DNA of 35,499 bases from Candidatus Limosilactobacillus intestinipullorum (lineage in GTDB: Bacteria; Bacillota; Bacilli; Lactobacillales; Lactobacillaceae): the NCBI GenBank assembly GCA_019117185.1, contig DXAF01000056.1, forward strand, positions 1 through 35,499, given 5' to 3'. A program made the position numbers and the translations under genes. The notes below the pieces were generated by a model. The model was not told where the DNA came from, made no database searches, and saw nothing but the letters and a program-made list of their open reading frames with translations. The stretch's first letter is position 1. Each line of letters opens with the position of its first letter. Of the stretch, positions 23,500 through 31,275 are shown one piece after another.

Positions 23500-26130
23500 C
23501 TAATCCTTTGAATGAATACCACCCTCGTTTTCAACTTCATCAAGAAACTTTTGATTATCATCAATATTCGGGTTGATGTTGAAGAGGTGGTGGTGAATTC
23601 CGAGCATCCCAACTAATAGCAAGAGGTTGAAGACGACTGCGATACCTAGTAATACCAGGTTACAGAACATCGCATAGTGGGCTCCAATCCCGCTACTGAT
23701 GGATTGACGTAACCCCAAGATCGAGTAGGTCATCGGTAAGAACCAGTGGATAACGTTATAGAACTTCATCGTTACTTCCATCGGGAAAGTCCCACCGGAT
23801 CCACCAAGTTGAAGCATTAACAGAACCATGGCGACGAACCGGCCAGGGTTATCGAAGGTCATTGACAGGAACATCACAATCGCCATCGACGCTAGTCCAA
23901 AGCAAATACTGGTAAGGAACAGCGATGGGATATGGTCGGTTGTCAAACCAACGGCTAACATCACGGCATCTTCCACGATGGCCATCAGGGTAACAGCGAC
24001 GGCCCCAATGAAGACCTTGCTTGCCCACCAGGCAACGGCCGACTGCCCCTTGATGGCCACCCGCCGAATTGGGTAAACGAAGTTAAATACCAAGATACCA
24101 ACGTACAGGGCAACTGACAATACGTACGGTGCAAGGGCGTGGCCATAGTTTGGCACGTAACTGTAATCCTTGTGCTTAATCGTCGTTGGTTCCGCAAACA
24201 TGTCACTAGTCCGGTGGGTTGGCTTAATGTTGTTGATGGCCTTGGCACCCTTCCCCAATTGGCTAGCAAGCTGGCCCGCACCGTTGTTCAATTGGGTGAT
24301 CCCACTCACGAGGGCTGGTGAATTATCAACCAGTTGCTGGGTACCAGCCGCCAGCAGGTTGACCCCACTGATCAGACTCGGTACCTGGGCATTTAACTGG
24401 GCCAACGCACCGGCTAACTGGTTCGCCCCAGAGACCAGGGCGGGACTGTTCGCCATTAATTGGTTAGCACCAGCCGCCGCCTGGGCAACGCCAGCGGTGT
24501 ACTGGCCAATACCACTATTGAGGGTGTTGGCCCCCGCCGCAGCACTGTCAACCCCACCGGTATACTGGTTAATACCACTATTCAAGGTATTAGCGCCGCT
24601 GGCCAACTGATTGGTGGCCGCGGTTAACTGACTCGAAGCTTCCCCGAGCGTCTTACCAGTACTCGTCTGCATGCTTTGTAAGCTGGTTTCCAGGTTAGCG
24701 GCCGCCTGGGCAACCTTCTGGGCATTGGCACCATTTTGGGCGACTGACTGGTCAACCGTCCCCTTCAGTGCGTTTACCTTGCCCTGGAGAGCACCGATCT
24801 GGCTTGCTAAATTGGCATTCCCCTGGTTGCTACTATTAGTCGTCGTAGTGGTATGACTTGAAGAGCTCGACATTGCCGACTGAATTGCTGACTTAGCACT
24901 GGCAATCTTAGCCTGGTCGTCGCTGCCTTCCTTACCCTGAACACCGTTTAAAGCAGCCAGGGCCGCATTCAACTGGCTGGAATTATCACTGCTACTACTA
25001 TTAGTCGTCGTGGTCGAGTGACTATCTTGCTGAGCGGCCGCCTTCAAACTTCCCAGGGCGGAACTAATTTCACCCAGGGCTCCCGAAAGCTTCTGCATCT
25101 GCTGGGCACTCTGCGACATTGGTGCAAGGGCGGCCTTCAATTCGTTAGCGTTATTGGTAATTTGGCCAGACATCTGCCCCATTTGCCCCTGCAGCGTTGG
25201 CAACATGCTGTTTACCGTATTATTCAGCTGGGTGTTACCAGCCGCCAGTTGACCGGCACCAGCCCGCAGGTTCTCTGAATTACTGCTCAGTTGGTTCAAA
25301 CCACTGGCGAGCTGACCAGCGCCGGAACTGAGCTGGCCCGAGTTAGCTTGCAGCAAGCCCAAGCCACTACCTAACTGGCTGACTCCGCCAGTATACTGGG
25401 CGATCCCTGCCGCCAGGGTCTGGCTCCCGCTGGCCAGTTGCTGCGCACCACTGGCTAACGGCGTGACTGCCATCCTTAGCTGCTGGACACCATCATTGAC
25501 CTGGTAAACCCCCGCAACGTAGCGGTTAACGCCATCACTAAGGGTGACAATCCCATCGCTTAGCTGTTGGGCACCACCTGCGGCCTTGGTCATCCCCTTA
25601 CCAACAACGCCGAGTTCTTTGAACATGGCAGTGGCATAGGCCTTGGTAACCTGGCCCCGGATCTCCCCATTTAGCTTAGTCGTTCCAATCTGGGTCATCA
25701 CTTGCCCAATGTAGTTTAACGACCCGTTAGTTTCATAATGTAACTGCATCTTTTTCGGGTGCTTCTCCATTACGGTCGTGGCGTTCTCTGAAAAGTCCTG
25801 GGGGATCGTAATCACTGCGTAGTACTGACGGTGACTCAAACCGTAGTCCGCTTTCTTCTTTGAAACGATCTCCCACTTCATCTGGTGGTTTTTCTTAAGT
25901 TGGTCAACCGTTTGCTGACCAACAGCCATCTTCTTACCCTGGTATTCAACTGGAACATCCTTATTCACAACCGCAATTGGTAGGTTACGGGTGCTGCCGT
26001 AAGGGTCCCACACTGATTTCAGGAAGAAAATACTATATAAAAATGGTAATAGGCAAATTACGGATACGGATAATAGCAAAATATGATTATGAAAAAGATT
26101 CCGTAATTCGGCCTTAATCATCTTGCCCAT
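23500..26130 (-). CDS. YhgE/Pip family membrane protein with long repeat stalk
   Basis: 876 residues. One N-terminal membrane helix (about 17-38), an extracellular region with YhgE/Pip N-terminal features, then from about 185 to 660 a long helical stalk of repeats of the GAQQLASGSQTLAAG and GANTLNSGINQYTGGV kind, broken by Ser/Thr-rich stretches, and five to six C-terminal membrane segments of the ABC-2 permease type. Family includes phage infection protein Pip and the EsaA secretion component. The repeats make the DNA quasi-repetitive, so copy number may vary between strains. Co-transcribed with the TetR regulator 33 bases upstream, which probably controls it. Confidence 0.92.
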   Translation of the reverse strand: MGKMIKAELRNLFHNHILLLSVSVICLLPFLYSIFFLKSVWDPYGSTRNLPIAVVNKDVPVEYQGKKMAVGQQTVDQLKKNHQMKWEIVSKKKADYGLSHRQYYAVITIPQDFSENATTVMEKHPKKMQLHYETNGSLNYIGQVMTQIGTTKLNGEIRGQVTKAYATAMFKELGVVGKGMTKAAGGAQQLSDGIVTLSDGVNRYVAGVYQVNDGVQQLRMAVTPLASGAQQLASGSQTLAAGIAQYTGGVSQLGSGLGLLQANSGQLSSGAGQLASGLNQLSSNSENLRAGAGQLAAGNTQLNNTVNSMLPTLQGQMGQMSGQITNNANELKAALAPMSQSAQQMQKLSGALGEISSALGSLKAAAQQDSHSTTTTNSSSSDNSSQLNAALAALNGVQGKEGSDDQAKIASAKSAIQSAMSSSSSHTTTTTNSSNQGNANLASQIGALQGKVNALKGTVDQSVAQNGANAQKVAQAAANLETSLQSMQTSTGKTLGEASSQLTAATNQLASGANTLNSGINQYTGGVDSAAAGANTLNSGIGQYTAGVAQAAAGANQLMANSPALVSGANQLAGALAQLNAQVPSLISGVNLLAAGTQQLVDNSPALVSGITQLNNGAGQLASQLGKGAKAINNIKPTHRTSDMFAEPTTIKHKDYSYVPNYGHALAPYVLSVALYVGILVFNFVYPIRRVAIKGQSAVAWWASKVFIGAVAVTLMAIVEDAVMLAVGLTTDHIPSLFLTSICFGLASMAIVMFLSMTFDNPGRFVAMVLLMLQLGGSGGTFPMEVTMKFYNVIHWFLPMTYSILGLRQSISSGIGAHYAMFCNLVLLGIAVVFNLLLLVGMLGIHHHLFNINPNIDDNQKFLDEVENEGGIHSKD

Positions 26131-26163
26131 TTTTGATTCTTCACCTCACTATAAACTTCATGA

Positions 26164-26703
26164 TTAATTGGCAAGTGACAATACAGACTGCTTGGCAAAG
26201 TTAATCAATTCCTCGGTTGGAACATTGTAATTATTCTTTTGCCACCAGTAGAATGCCCCGATGATGGAGCCGCTGAAAACATACGCCATCATTTCGGGAT
26301 TCTCTGAATGTTGTAAAGCCAAGATCACCGGATCAGAGGTCTTACCGTGCTTACAACGGTCCAAAATTACCTGGCTAAATATCTGCAGCATCTCCGTGTA
26401 AAGTGAACTATGGGAGTTACTAGAAGCCAGGTGCCGAATGATTTCCTTATGGCCATCAATGTAAAGGACGAACTGCTTAATCACATCCTCTTCTGAATCG
26501 CCTGAATCAGCAATTTGACTGATTTGTGCCCCCATCGTTTGTTCTAACAGGTCATACTTATCATTAAAGTACCGGTAAAAACTACTCCGGTGTAGTAATG
26601 CTTCATTACAAATCTGGTCGACCGTCAGGTGGTCAAACGAATTCTTCTGAAGCAATGCTAACAAAGCATTTTGAAAGTCACGAACGGTTCGCGTTACGCG
26701 CAT
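26164..26703 (-). CDS. TetR-family transcription regulator
   Basis: 179 residues from the ATG at 26703 (MRVTRTVRDFQNALLALL), with GGGAGGTG 5 bases upstream; an earlier ATG lacks this. The helix-turn-helix is LTVDQICNEALLHRSSFYRYFNDKYDLLE (30-58 region), closely like TetR regulators that sit before YhgE/Pip genes, with a C-terminal ligand domain (VFSGSIIGAFYWWQK). First gene of the operon; likely autorepressor of both. Ligand unknown. Confidence 0.9.
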   Translation of the reverse strand: MRVTRTVRDFQNALLALLQKNSFDHLTVDQICNEALLHRSSFYRYFNDKYDLLEQTMGAQISQIADSGDSEEDVIKQFVLYIDGHKEIIRHLASSNSHSSLYTEMLQIFSQVILDRCKHGKTSDPVILALQHSENPEMMAYVFSGSIIGAFYWWQKNNYNVPTEELINFAKQSVLSLAN

Positions 26704-26723
26704 CTTTGCACCTCCCCACTGTA

Positions 26724-26738
26724 TCATTTTGACAATGA
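26724..26738. promoter_or_regulatory. Candidate TetR operator
   Basis: TCATTTTGACAATGA has perfect 5-base arms with a 5-base centre, between the promoter and the tetR ATG. A location in the 5' leader fits autorepression. Confidence 0.4.
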
Positions 26739-26775
26739 ATAGTGTATACCGTTTGCTGGCAAGACAACAGAACTA

Positions 26776-26805
26776 ATTATATATGTCAATTCCATAATAA
26801 GACAA
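26776..26805 (-). promoter_or_regulatory. Promoter of tetR-yhgE operon
   Basis: On the minus strand TTGTCT (26800-26805), an 18-base spacer and TATAAT (26776-26781). A leader of about 65 bases follows, with the candidate operator in it. Confidence 0.5.
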
Positions 26806-26895
26806 ATATATTAATATGTTTCAAAAAATTTCCCAGGAAATAAAGTCCCTCTCGGAAAAATATTTCAACCAGCCCGTAGCCGGGTGCTTGTTGTA

Positions 26896-26904
26896 TGCTA
26901 CAAT
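26896..26904 (+). promoter_or_regulatory. Extended -10 promoter of galM
   Basis: TGCTACAAT, an extended -10, lies about 40 bases before the galM GTG. No convincing -35 is seen. Confidence 0.4.
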
Positions 26905-26942
26905 TTAGTTAATGAACGAAGACTTATCGGGAGGCGGTTACC

Positions 26943-27996
26943 GTGAAAATTGAGAATGAGAAGTTTGGCACGTATGCAGGCCAAGACGTCATTAAGTATA
27001 CGCTCACAAATGATAACAACGTCAGCATCAGTGTTTTAAACTTTGCTGGAATTTGGCAGTCGTATATGGTTCCTAACACCCGGGGTGGCCGGGTAAACCT
27101 ACTATTGGGGGGCCGATAACATTGAAGCCTACGTGAACCCGAAAAACGCCCCACTTTACGTTGGCCGAATCATCGGACGGTTCGGTGGCCGGATCGCCAA
27201 GGGGCAGTTTGACATTGATGGTGAGAGCTATCAAATCCCGGCCAACGAGGGTGAAAACACCCTCCATGGTGGGGCAAACGGCTTTAGCAACCACTTTTAC
27301 GACGTTGCCACTAGTCAGGACCAAGACAAACTCCAGGTTATCTTAACCGCAACGATTGGCCCGGAAACTGACCAACTGCCCGGGCAGGAAACGATGAAGG
27401 TCACTTACACACTTGCCAGTGACAATAGCGTTACCATTGACTTTAACGGTCAAAGTGACCAAAAGACCCTCTTCAACCCCACTACCCACGCCTACTGGAA
27501 CCTTTCCGGTGAAGCGGCAACCATCCAAGGGCACGTACTAACCCTCAACTCAACTTACCACCTTGAACTGGACGACGAAAAGATTCCCACTGGTCGTAAA
27601 TTAGTTAACCGCAATACCCCCTTTGACTTCAGCCATCCCACGGTTATGGGGACGGCTTTGCAAGAGTTACAAGAACAAGGTGTCCCCGAAGGCGGCTTTG
27701 ATGACATCTTTGTCGTCTTACCAAGTAACCGGCTGGCCCACGAGCCCGTCGCAACGCTAATGGATGCCGCTACCGGTCGTAAAATTAAAATGTATTCTGA
27801 CCGTAACGGCCTCGTCGTGTACACTGCGAATGGCCAACATGCTGAAGGCTTTAACCGGCCGGCTGGTCAATGGTTTGCTATGGCGCTGGAGGGTCAAACC
27901 CTCCCCGACACACCACACCACCCTCAGTTCGGTGATGTTTCCCTCCGACCTGGCTACCCACAGCACTACCAAATTCGTTATGAATACTTTGCTTAA
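26943..27996 (+). pseudogene. galM: Aldose 1-epimerase, frameshifted in a G6 run
   Basis: The gene starts at GTG 26943 with GGGAGG 8 bases upstream and reads VKIENEKFGTYAGQDVIKYT onward for 58 codons, then stops at 27117-27119. Six G at 27107-27112 shift the frame; with five the reading continues as LLLGADNIEAYVNPKNAPLY and joins the downstream frame that runs to 27996. The rest is a typical GalM: RIIGRFGGRIAKG, ENTLHGGANGF, catalytic His in THAYWNLSG, and the Glu in ALEGQTLPD. Interconverts alpha and beta hexoses. A true mutation, phase variation in the homopolymer, or a sequencing error would all look like this. A downstream ATG- or GTG-started fragment would lack the N-terminal strands. 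Confidence 0.85.
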
Positions 27997-28013
27997 GAAG
28001 GGAGGATTCCAAA

Positions 28014-28259
28014 ATGCACAAGAAGTTAACCAAGTCCAAGAACAAAGTGTTCCTCGGGGTCTGTGGCGGGATTGCCGACTACCTTGGTGTTGATCCTACC
28101 ATGATCCGTCTGATCACCGTTGTCCTACTTGCATTCACCGGCTTTTTCCCGATTACCATCATTTACCTGGTTGCCGCGGCAATCATGCCAGATTATGGTA
28201 ATAAGGGTGGCCACCAGGGTCACGACACCGTCGAAGGTGAATTTACCGAAAAAAAGTAG
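28014..28259 (+). CDS. PspC domain membrane protein
   Basis: 81 residues with the full PspC pattern: KNKVFLGVCGGIADYLGVDP then a hydrophobic hairpin (IRLITVVLLAFTGFFPITII and YLVAAAIMP) and an acidic tail. AAGGGAGG lies 8 bases before the ATG. It follows galM after 17 bases and is probably on the same mRNA. PspC proteins sense or respond to envelope stress; this short form lacks extra domains. Confidence 0.9.
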   Translation: MHKKLTKSKNKVFLGVCGGIADYLGVDPTMIRLITVVLLAFTGFFPITIIYLVAAAIMPDYGNKGGHQGHDTVEGEFTEKK

Positions 28260-28278
28260 GATTTTCCCAATAAAGTAA

Positions 28279-28330
28279 AAAGAGCAGGCCTCCAGAATTT
28301 GCTTTGTCAAACTCTGGAGGCCTGCTCTTT
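28279..28330. terminator. 18-bp bidirectional terminator
   Basis: AAAGAGCAGGCCTCCAGA and TCTGGAGGCCTGCTCTTT are perfectly complementary around a 16-base loop. Serves pspC and the convergent minus-strand gene. Confidence 0.75.
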
Positions 28331-28343
28331 AATGATCCCCCGC

Positions 28344-29183
28344 CTATTGTTCGTTTTCGCGTTTTCGGTACGCCACCTGGGCCGTTAACTTGTAATCAGC
28401 CGTGGTCATAATCGTCGAACCTCGGCGACCAGGAATTTTATTTGGCCCCGCCGTCACCGCCAAACCAGCCAAGTAAATCCGGTACTTTTGGTTGGCATCC
28501 CGGACATCGGTTAACCCGATCCGGATAATGTGCCCCACCGCCCGGCGTTCCATCTGGTTCAGGCCAATATAAATTTCTAAACGGTGGCGAAGTTTATCGT
28601 GAACCAATTCGAAGTATGGCGGCACTGACTCCGTATTCAACGCCTGGACCGGCTTTCCGGTTTCGTTATACTGGGCGATAATCTCATCATCGTCCATCCC
28701 ATTAAAATCGTTAACGAAGATGCCCTCTTCTAGTAGTTGGTCGACAACCTTCTGCAGGTTACGTTGCTCGTAATCATCAATGGTAACCGCGGCCGGGATC
28801 GTAGTGTCACCGCTGAAAAGGCCGTTTGACTGGTTAGCAATCGCCGCTGCCCGGCGTGCTGACCGGGTCGCCGTTTTACTCCCGGTTGAATCAAAGTGCT
28901 GGCCGGTGATCTTGGCAAACTTCGGTGAAACAATATCAAAGCGTGACGTCTTACCCAAGAAATAATACACAAAGTTCAGGTAAATAAAGTAGGTAATTGC
29001 CACCATCGCCAAGCAGTATAGGAAGGCCCGCAACCAAACGTGGTTGGCAAATAAGCGGAAGGTAACGTACACCAAGTAGATATCCCCCGCCGTGGCGATC
29101 CCAATATAAATCCGACTCTTTAACTTAACATCCAGGTTAAAGTAGCTCAGTGATGAATTGATCATATCAAGGAAACTAAACAT
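28344..29183 (-). CDS. Lactobacillus membrane protein of unknown function, DUF6681-like
   Basis: 279 residues. Two to three hydrophobic segments at the N-terminus (about 25-45, 50-70), then a cytoplasmic part with a basic stretch (TATRSARRAAAIANQ) and a soluble C-terminal domain ending in GRRGSTIMTTADYKLTAQVA. The overall layout resembles a Lactobacillaceae family I know as DUF6681; this is from memory and unverified. AAGGAGG lies 12 bases before the ATG. The ATG is 17 bases past the stop of the low-complexity secreted protein, so the two form an operon. Confidence 0.7.
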   Translation of the reverse strand: MFSFLDMINSSLSYFNLDVKLKSRIYIGIATAGDIYLVYVTFRLFANHVWLRAFLYCLAMVAITYFIYLNFVYYFLGKTSRFDIVSPKFAKITGQHFDSTGSKTATRSARRAAAIANQSNGLFSGDTTIPAAVTIDDYEQRNLQKVVDQLLEEGIFVNDFNGMDDDEIIAQYNETGKPVQALNTESVPPYFELVHDKLRHRLEIYIGLNQMERRAVGHIIRIGLTDVRDANQKYRIYLAGLAVTAGPNKIPGRRGSTIMTTADYKLTAQVAYRKRENEQ

Positions 29184-29200
29184 GGTAATTCACCGCCTCC

Positions 29201-29635
29201 TTATTGGTTTCCAGTTGTCGTCGCAGTTTGGCTTTGGCCAGAATTACCACTGTTCGTGCTGGTTCCACCATTACTGTTCGTTTGGTTACTCGTATTATCA
29301 TTATTATTGTTGTTCGTAGTTTGGTTTCGTATTGTGTTATCAGTGCTTCCTGACCGGGGGGTCGTCTGCGTATCATCCGTTGTCCGGTCATCATTATCAC
29401 TGGCCGAACGCTTAGTCACCGAATTATCATCTTGGTCATCGGTACTAGTGTCCTTATCACTAATACTATGGGTGTCATCAGATTCCTGATCAACTGGACG
29501 ACGCGAGGTCGAAACAACTTTGGCCCCTTCCGACGTGTGGGTGGCCGTGTTTACCACGACGTTCGTAGCGCCTAGTGCCAACACTAGTGAGACCAACGCA
29601 AAGGGGGTCACTAGTGGTGGAATTTTTGCTGCCAT
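29201..29635 (-). CDS. Secreted or anchored low-complexity S/T/N/D-rich protein
   Basis: 144 residues from the ATG at 29635 (MAAKIPPLVTPFALVSLVLA), with AAAGGAG 9 bases upstream; the longer TTG frame is rejected. One N-terminal hydrophobic helix (about 8-27), then a fully disordered tail rich in Asp, Ser, Thr and Asn with a five-Asn run. It probably sits outside the membrane as a flexible, negatively charged or glycosylated tail. No LPXTG. Partner of the DUF6681-like gene after it. Confidence 0.6.
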   Translation of the reverse strand: MAAKIPPLVTPFALVSLVLALGATNVVVNTATHTSEGAKVVSTSRRPVDQESDDTHSISDKDTSTDDQDDNSVTKRSASDNDDRTTDDTQTTPRSGSTDNTIRNQTTNNNNNDNTSNQTNSNGGTSTNSGNSGQSQTATTTGNQ

Positions 29636-29707
29636 TATGCATTCTCCTTTTCTCAAGCTATATAATAACCGATTTTACTGGATATAAATGTTAAGGAAGA
29701 TTGAAAT

Positions 29708-30145
29708 TTATTTTAAATGTTTTGCCCGACACTGCGCACAAATTCCCCGTAATTCAAATACGTGACCGGTGATTTGGGCGCCGGGGAGCTGGTGCTCATA
29801 ATATTCCATGTCCAAGGGGGGCATCTGAATTTCTTGAACCCGCCCACAAATCTCGCAAATAAAATGGTGGTGGTGGGCCGTGTCGCAACGGTACTTAACC
29901 TGCATCTGGTCGTGATGTTGACGGAGTTCAACTAATCCCAGCCGTTCAAACTCTTTTAAATTACGGTAGATCGTGTCATGGCTAAGCCCGGGATAGGCCT
30001 GGCGAATAGCCTGGTCGACAACGGTAATGTCTTGATAATGCTGTGAGTCGGCACCAACCACTTTAACCATCATTTCCCGCTGCTTGGTCCAACGCAGGTG
30101 GTTGGCCCGTAATTTGGCCTTTGCTTGCGCAATTAACTTATTCAA
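29708..30145 (-). CDS. Fur-family metalloregulator (Fur, Zur or PerR type)
   Basis: 145 residues. The start is TTG at 30145 (coded LNKLIAQAKAKL), with TGGAGG about 7-8 bases upstream. Winged-helix with SHDTIYRNLKEFERLGLVEL, histidine run HHHHFICEICGRVQEI, and two CxxC pairs (CEIC and CAQC) that form the structural zinc site. Metal-sensing histidines are present, but Fur, Zur and PerR cannot be told apart safely. The genes it controls need not be adjacent; it could also affect metal genes such as the copper operon only indirectly. Confidence 0.88.
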   Translation of the reverse strand: MNKLIAQAKAKLRANHLRWTKQREMMVKVVGADSQHYQDITVVDQAIRQAYPGLSHDTIYRNLKEFERLGLVELRQHHDQMQVKYRCDTAHHHHFICEICGRVQEIQMPPLDMEYYEHQLPGAQITGHVFELRGICAQCRAKHLK

Positions 30146-30191
30146 TTCGGACCACCTCCATTACTGAAGTATTTATTCTACCATACCAAAA

Positions 30192-30746
30192 CTACTTTTG
30201 ATTAATAAGTTGCCCCAGTTTCTGCTTAGTGGTTACCCAATCATCATTAACAACCACCCTGGCAATCCCGACCAGCTCTTTAGGCAGACGCAAGTCGCGA
30301 CGGTACTCGGGGCTCTTCAGCCGGGCCGCAATCGCTGCCTGGTGATCACCACGGTCACTCATCCGCTTGGCAAGGGCGGCTAGGTGACTAACCGTCAAGA
30401 AGATGACCGTTACCTGGTCACCAAGCGCTTGGTGGTAGGTAATGGCCCCCTGGGTATCCAAGACAATCACGTCATCTTGGCCACGCTGCCACCCCTCCGC
30501 AAGCCCCTCCCGTGAAGAACCGTACTGGGCCTGATCATAGGTCACGGATTCTAGGAGGTGGAGCTTCGCCATTGACGCCGCGGTTTCAAAATGGTAATCA
30601 ACCCCATCGCGTTCGCCTGGTCGGGGCGGCCGCGTGGTGTGGGTGACGACCCGGTGCATATTAAAGCGCTCCCGAAGGTACTGGGCTACCGTTGTCTTGC
30701 CGGAACCCGCGGCACCACAAATCACATATACCTGTTTACTTGCCAT
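30192..30746 (-). CDS. Guanylate kinase-like protein
   Basis: 184 residues. P-loop GAAGSGKTT (11-19), then the guanylate kinase signature HTTRPPRPGERDGVDYHF, YGSSREGL matching YGTPR-x-V, and VIVLDTQGA matching ILEIDVQGA. It is slightly shorter than Gmk and has changes in the P-loop and around the GMP site, so it is likely a divergent paralogue rather than the essential Gmk. Its ATG overlaps the Nudix stop (1 base), so the two are co-translated. Substrate unknown; nucleotide-related. Confidence 0.8.
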   Translation of the reverse strand: MASKQVYVICGAAGSGKTTVAQYLRERFNMHRVVTHTTRPPRPGERDGVDYHFETAASMAKLHLLESVTYDQAQYGSSREGLAEGWQRGQDDVIVLDTQGAITYHQALGDQVTVIFLTVSHLAALAKRMSDRGDHQAAIAARLKSPEYRRDLRLPKELVGIARVVVNDDWVTTKQKLGQLINQK

Positions 30747-31162
30747 TAGTCTGCCGTTAAGTGGTCATTGACCTGGTCCAAGAGTTTCTTCAAATTATCA
30801 TAGGTTAATCGTTGCCGCGCGGCCTGGTAGCCAAACCAACCACAATTCTTAATTTCTGCGGCCTGCAGGTGAATATCTTCCTGGCTGGTTAAATCGGCTG
30901 TGAAGAGGGTCATCTGCTTGCGGTTACCATTGGGGAGGTCGTATTCGGTGTAGACCTTAAAACTGGTATCAATCGGCACTGTCAGTTGGGTCTCTTCTTT
31001 AATCTCCCGCGCAGCAGTCTCCTTTAGGCTTTCGTGACCTTCAACATGCCCCTTGGGAAAGCCCCAAAAGTGACCCTTGTTTTGACTCTCTAAGAGGAGA
31101 TACTCCAGTCGGCCATTATTTTTCCGGTAAACCACTGCACCACTAGTTACTTCAATTGCCAT
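30746..31162 (-). CDS. Nudix hydrolase, Ap4A hydrolase-like
   Basis: 138 residues. Nudix box GHVEGHESLKETAAREIKEE (39-58 region) is complete. The start TSGAVVYRKNNGRLEYLLLE and HFWGFPKGHVE resemble bacterial diadenosine tetraphosphate hydrolases. First gene of a two-gene unit with the guanylate kinase-like gene; the pair suggests nucleotide salvage or clean-up, as Ap4A and GMP pathways meet. Confidence 0.85.
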   Translation of the reverse strand: MAIEVTSGAVVYRKNNGRLEYLLLESQNKGHFWGFPKGHVEGHESLKETAAREIKEETQLTVPIDTSFKVYTEYDLPNGNRKQMTLFTADLTSQEDIHLQAAEIKNCGWFGYQAARQRLTYDNLKKLLDQVNDHLTAD

Positions 31163-31200
31163 TATCGAATCATCCTTTTAAAATTTGATTAATATTCTAA

Positions 31201-31230
31201 TTGACTTTTAATCTTATTCCTGGGTATGAT
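31201..31230 (+). promoter_or_regulatory. Promoter of amino acid permease
   Basis: TTGACT (31201-31206), 18-base spacer, TATGAT (31225-31230), 45 bases before the permease ATG. A second AT-rich TATTATA box is at 31252-31258. Confidence 0.5.
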
Positions 31231-31275
31231 GGAACAAGATAATTTTGACTATATTATAGCAAAGGTGGTTTAAAG

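Noticed and set aside
24170-24610. 146-residue plus-strand frame, Trp and Ala rich, opposite yhgE
   Set aside because: Its repeats are only the complement of the stalk repeats of the YhgE protein.
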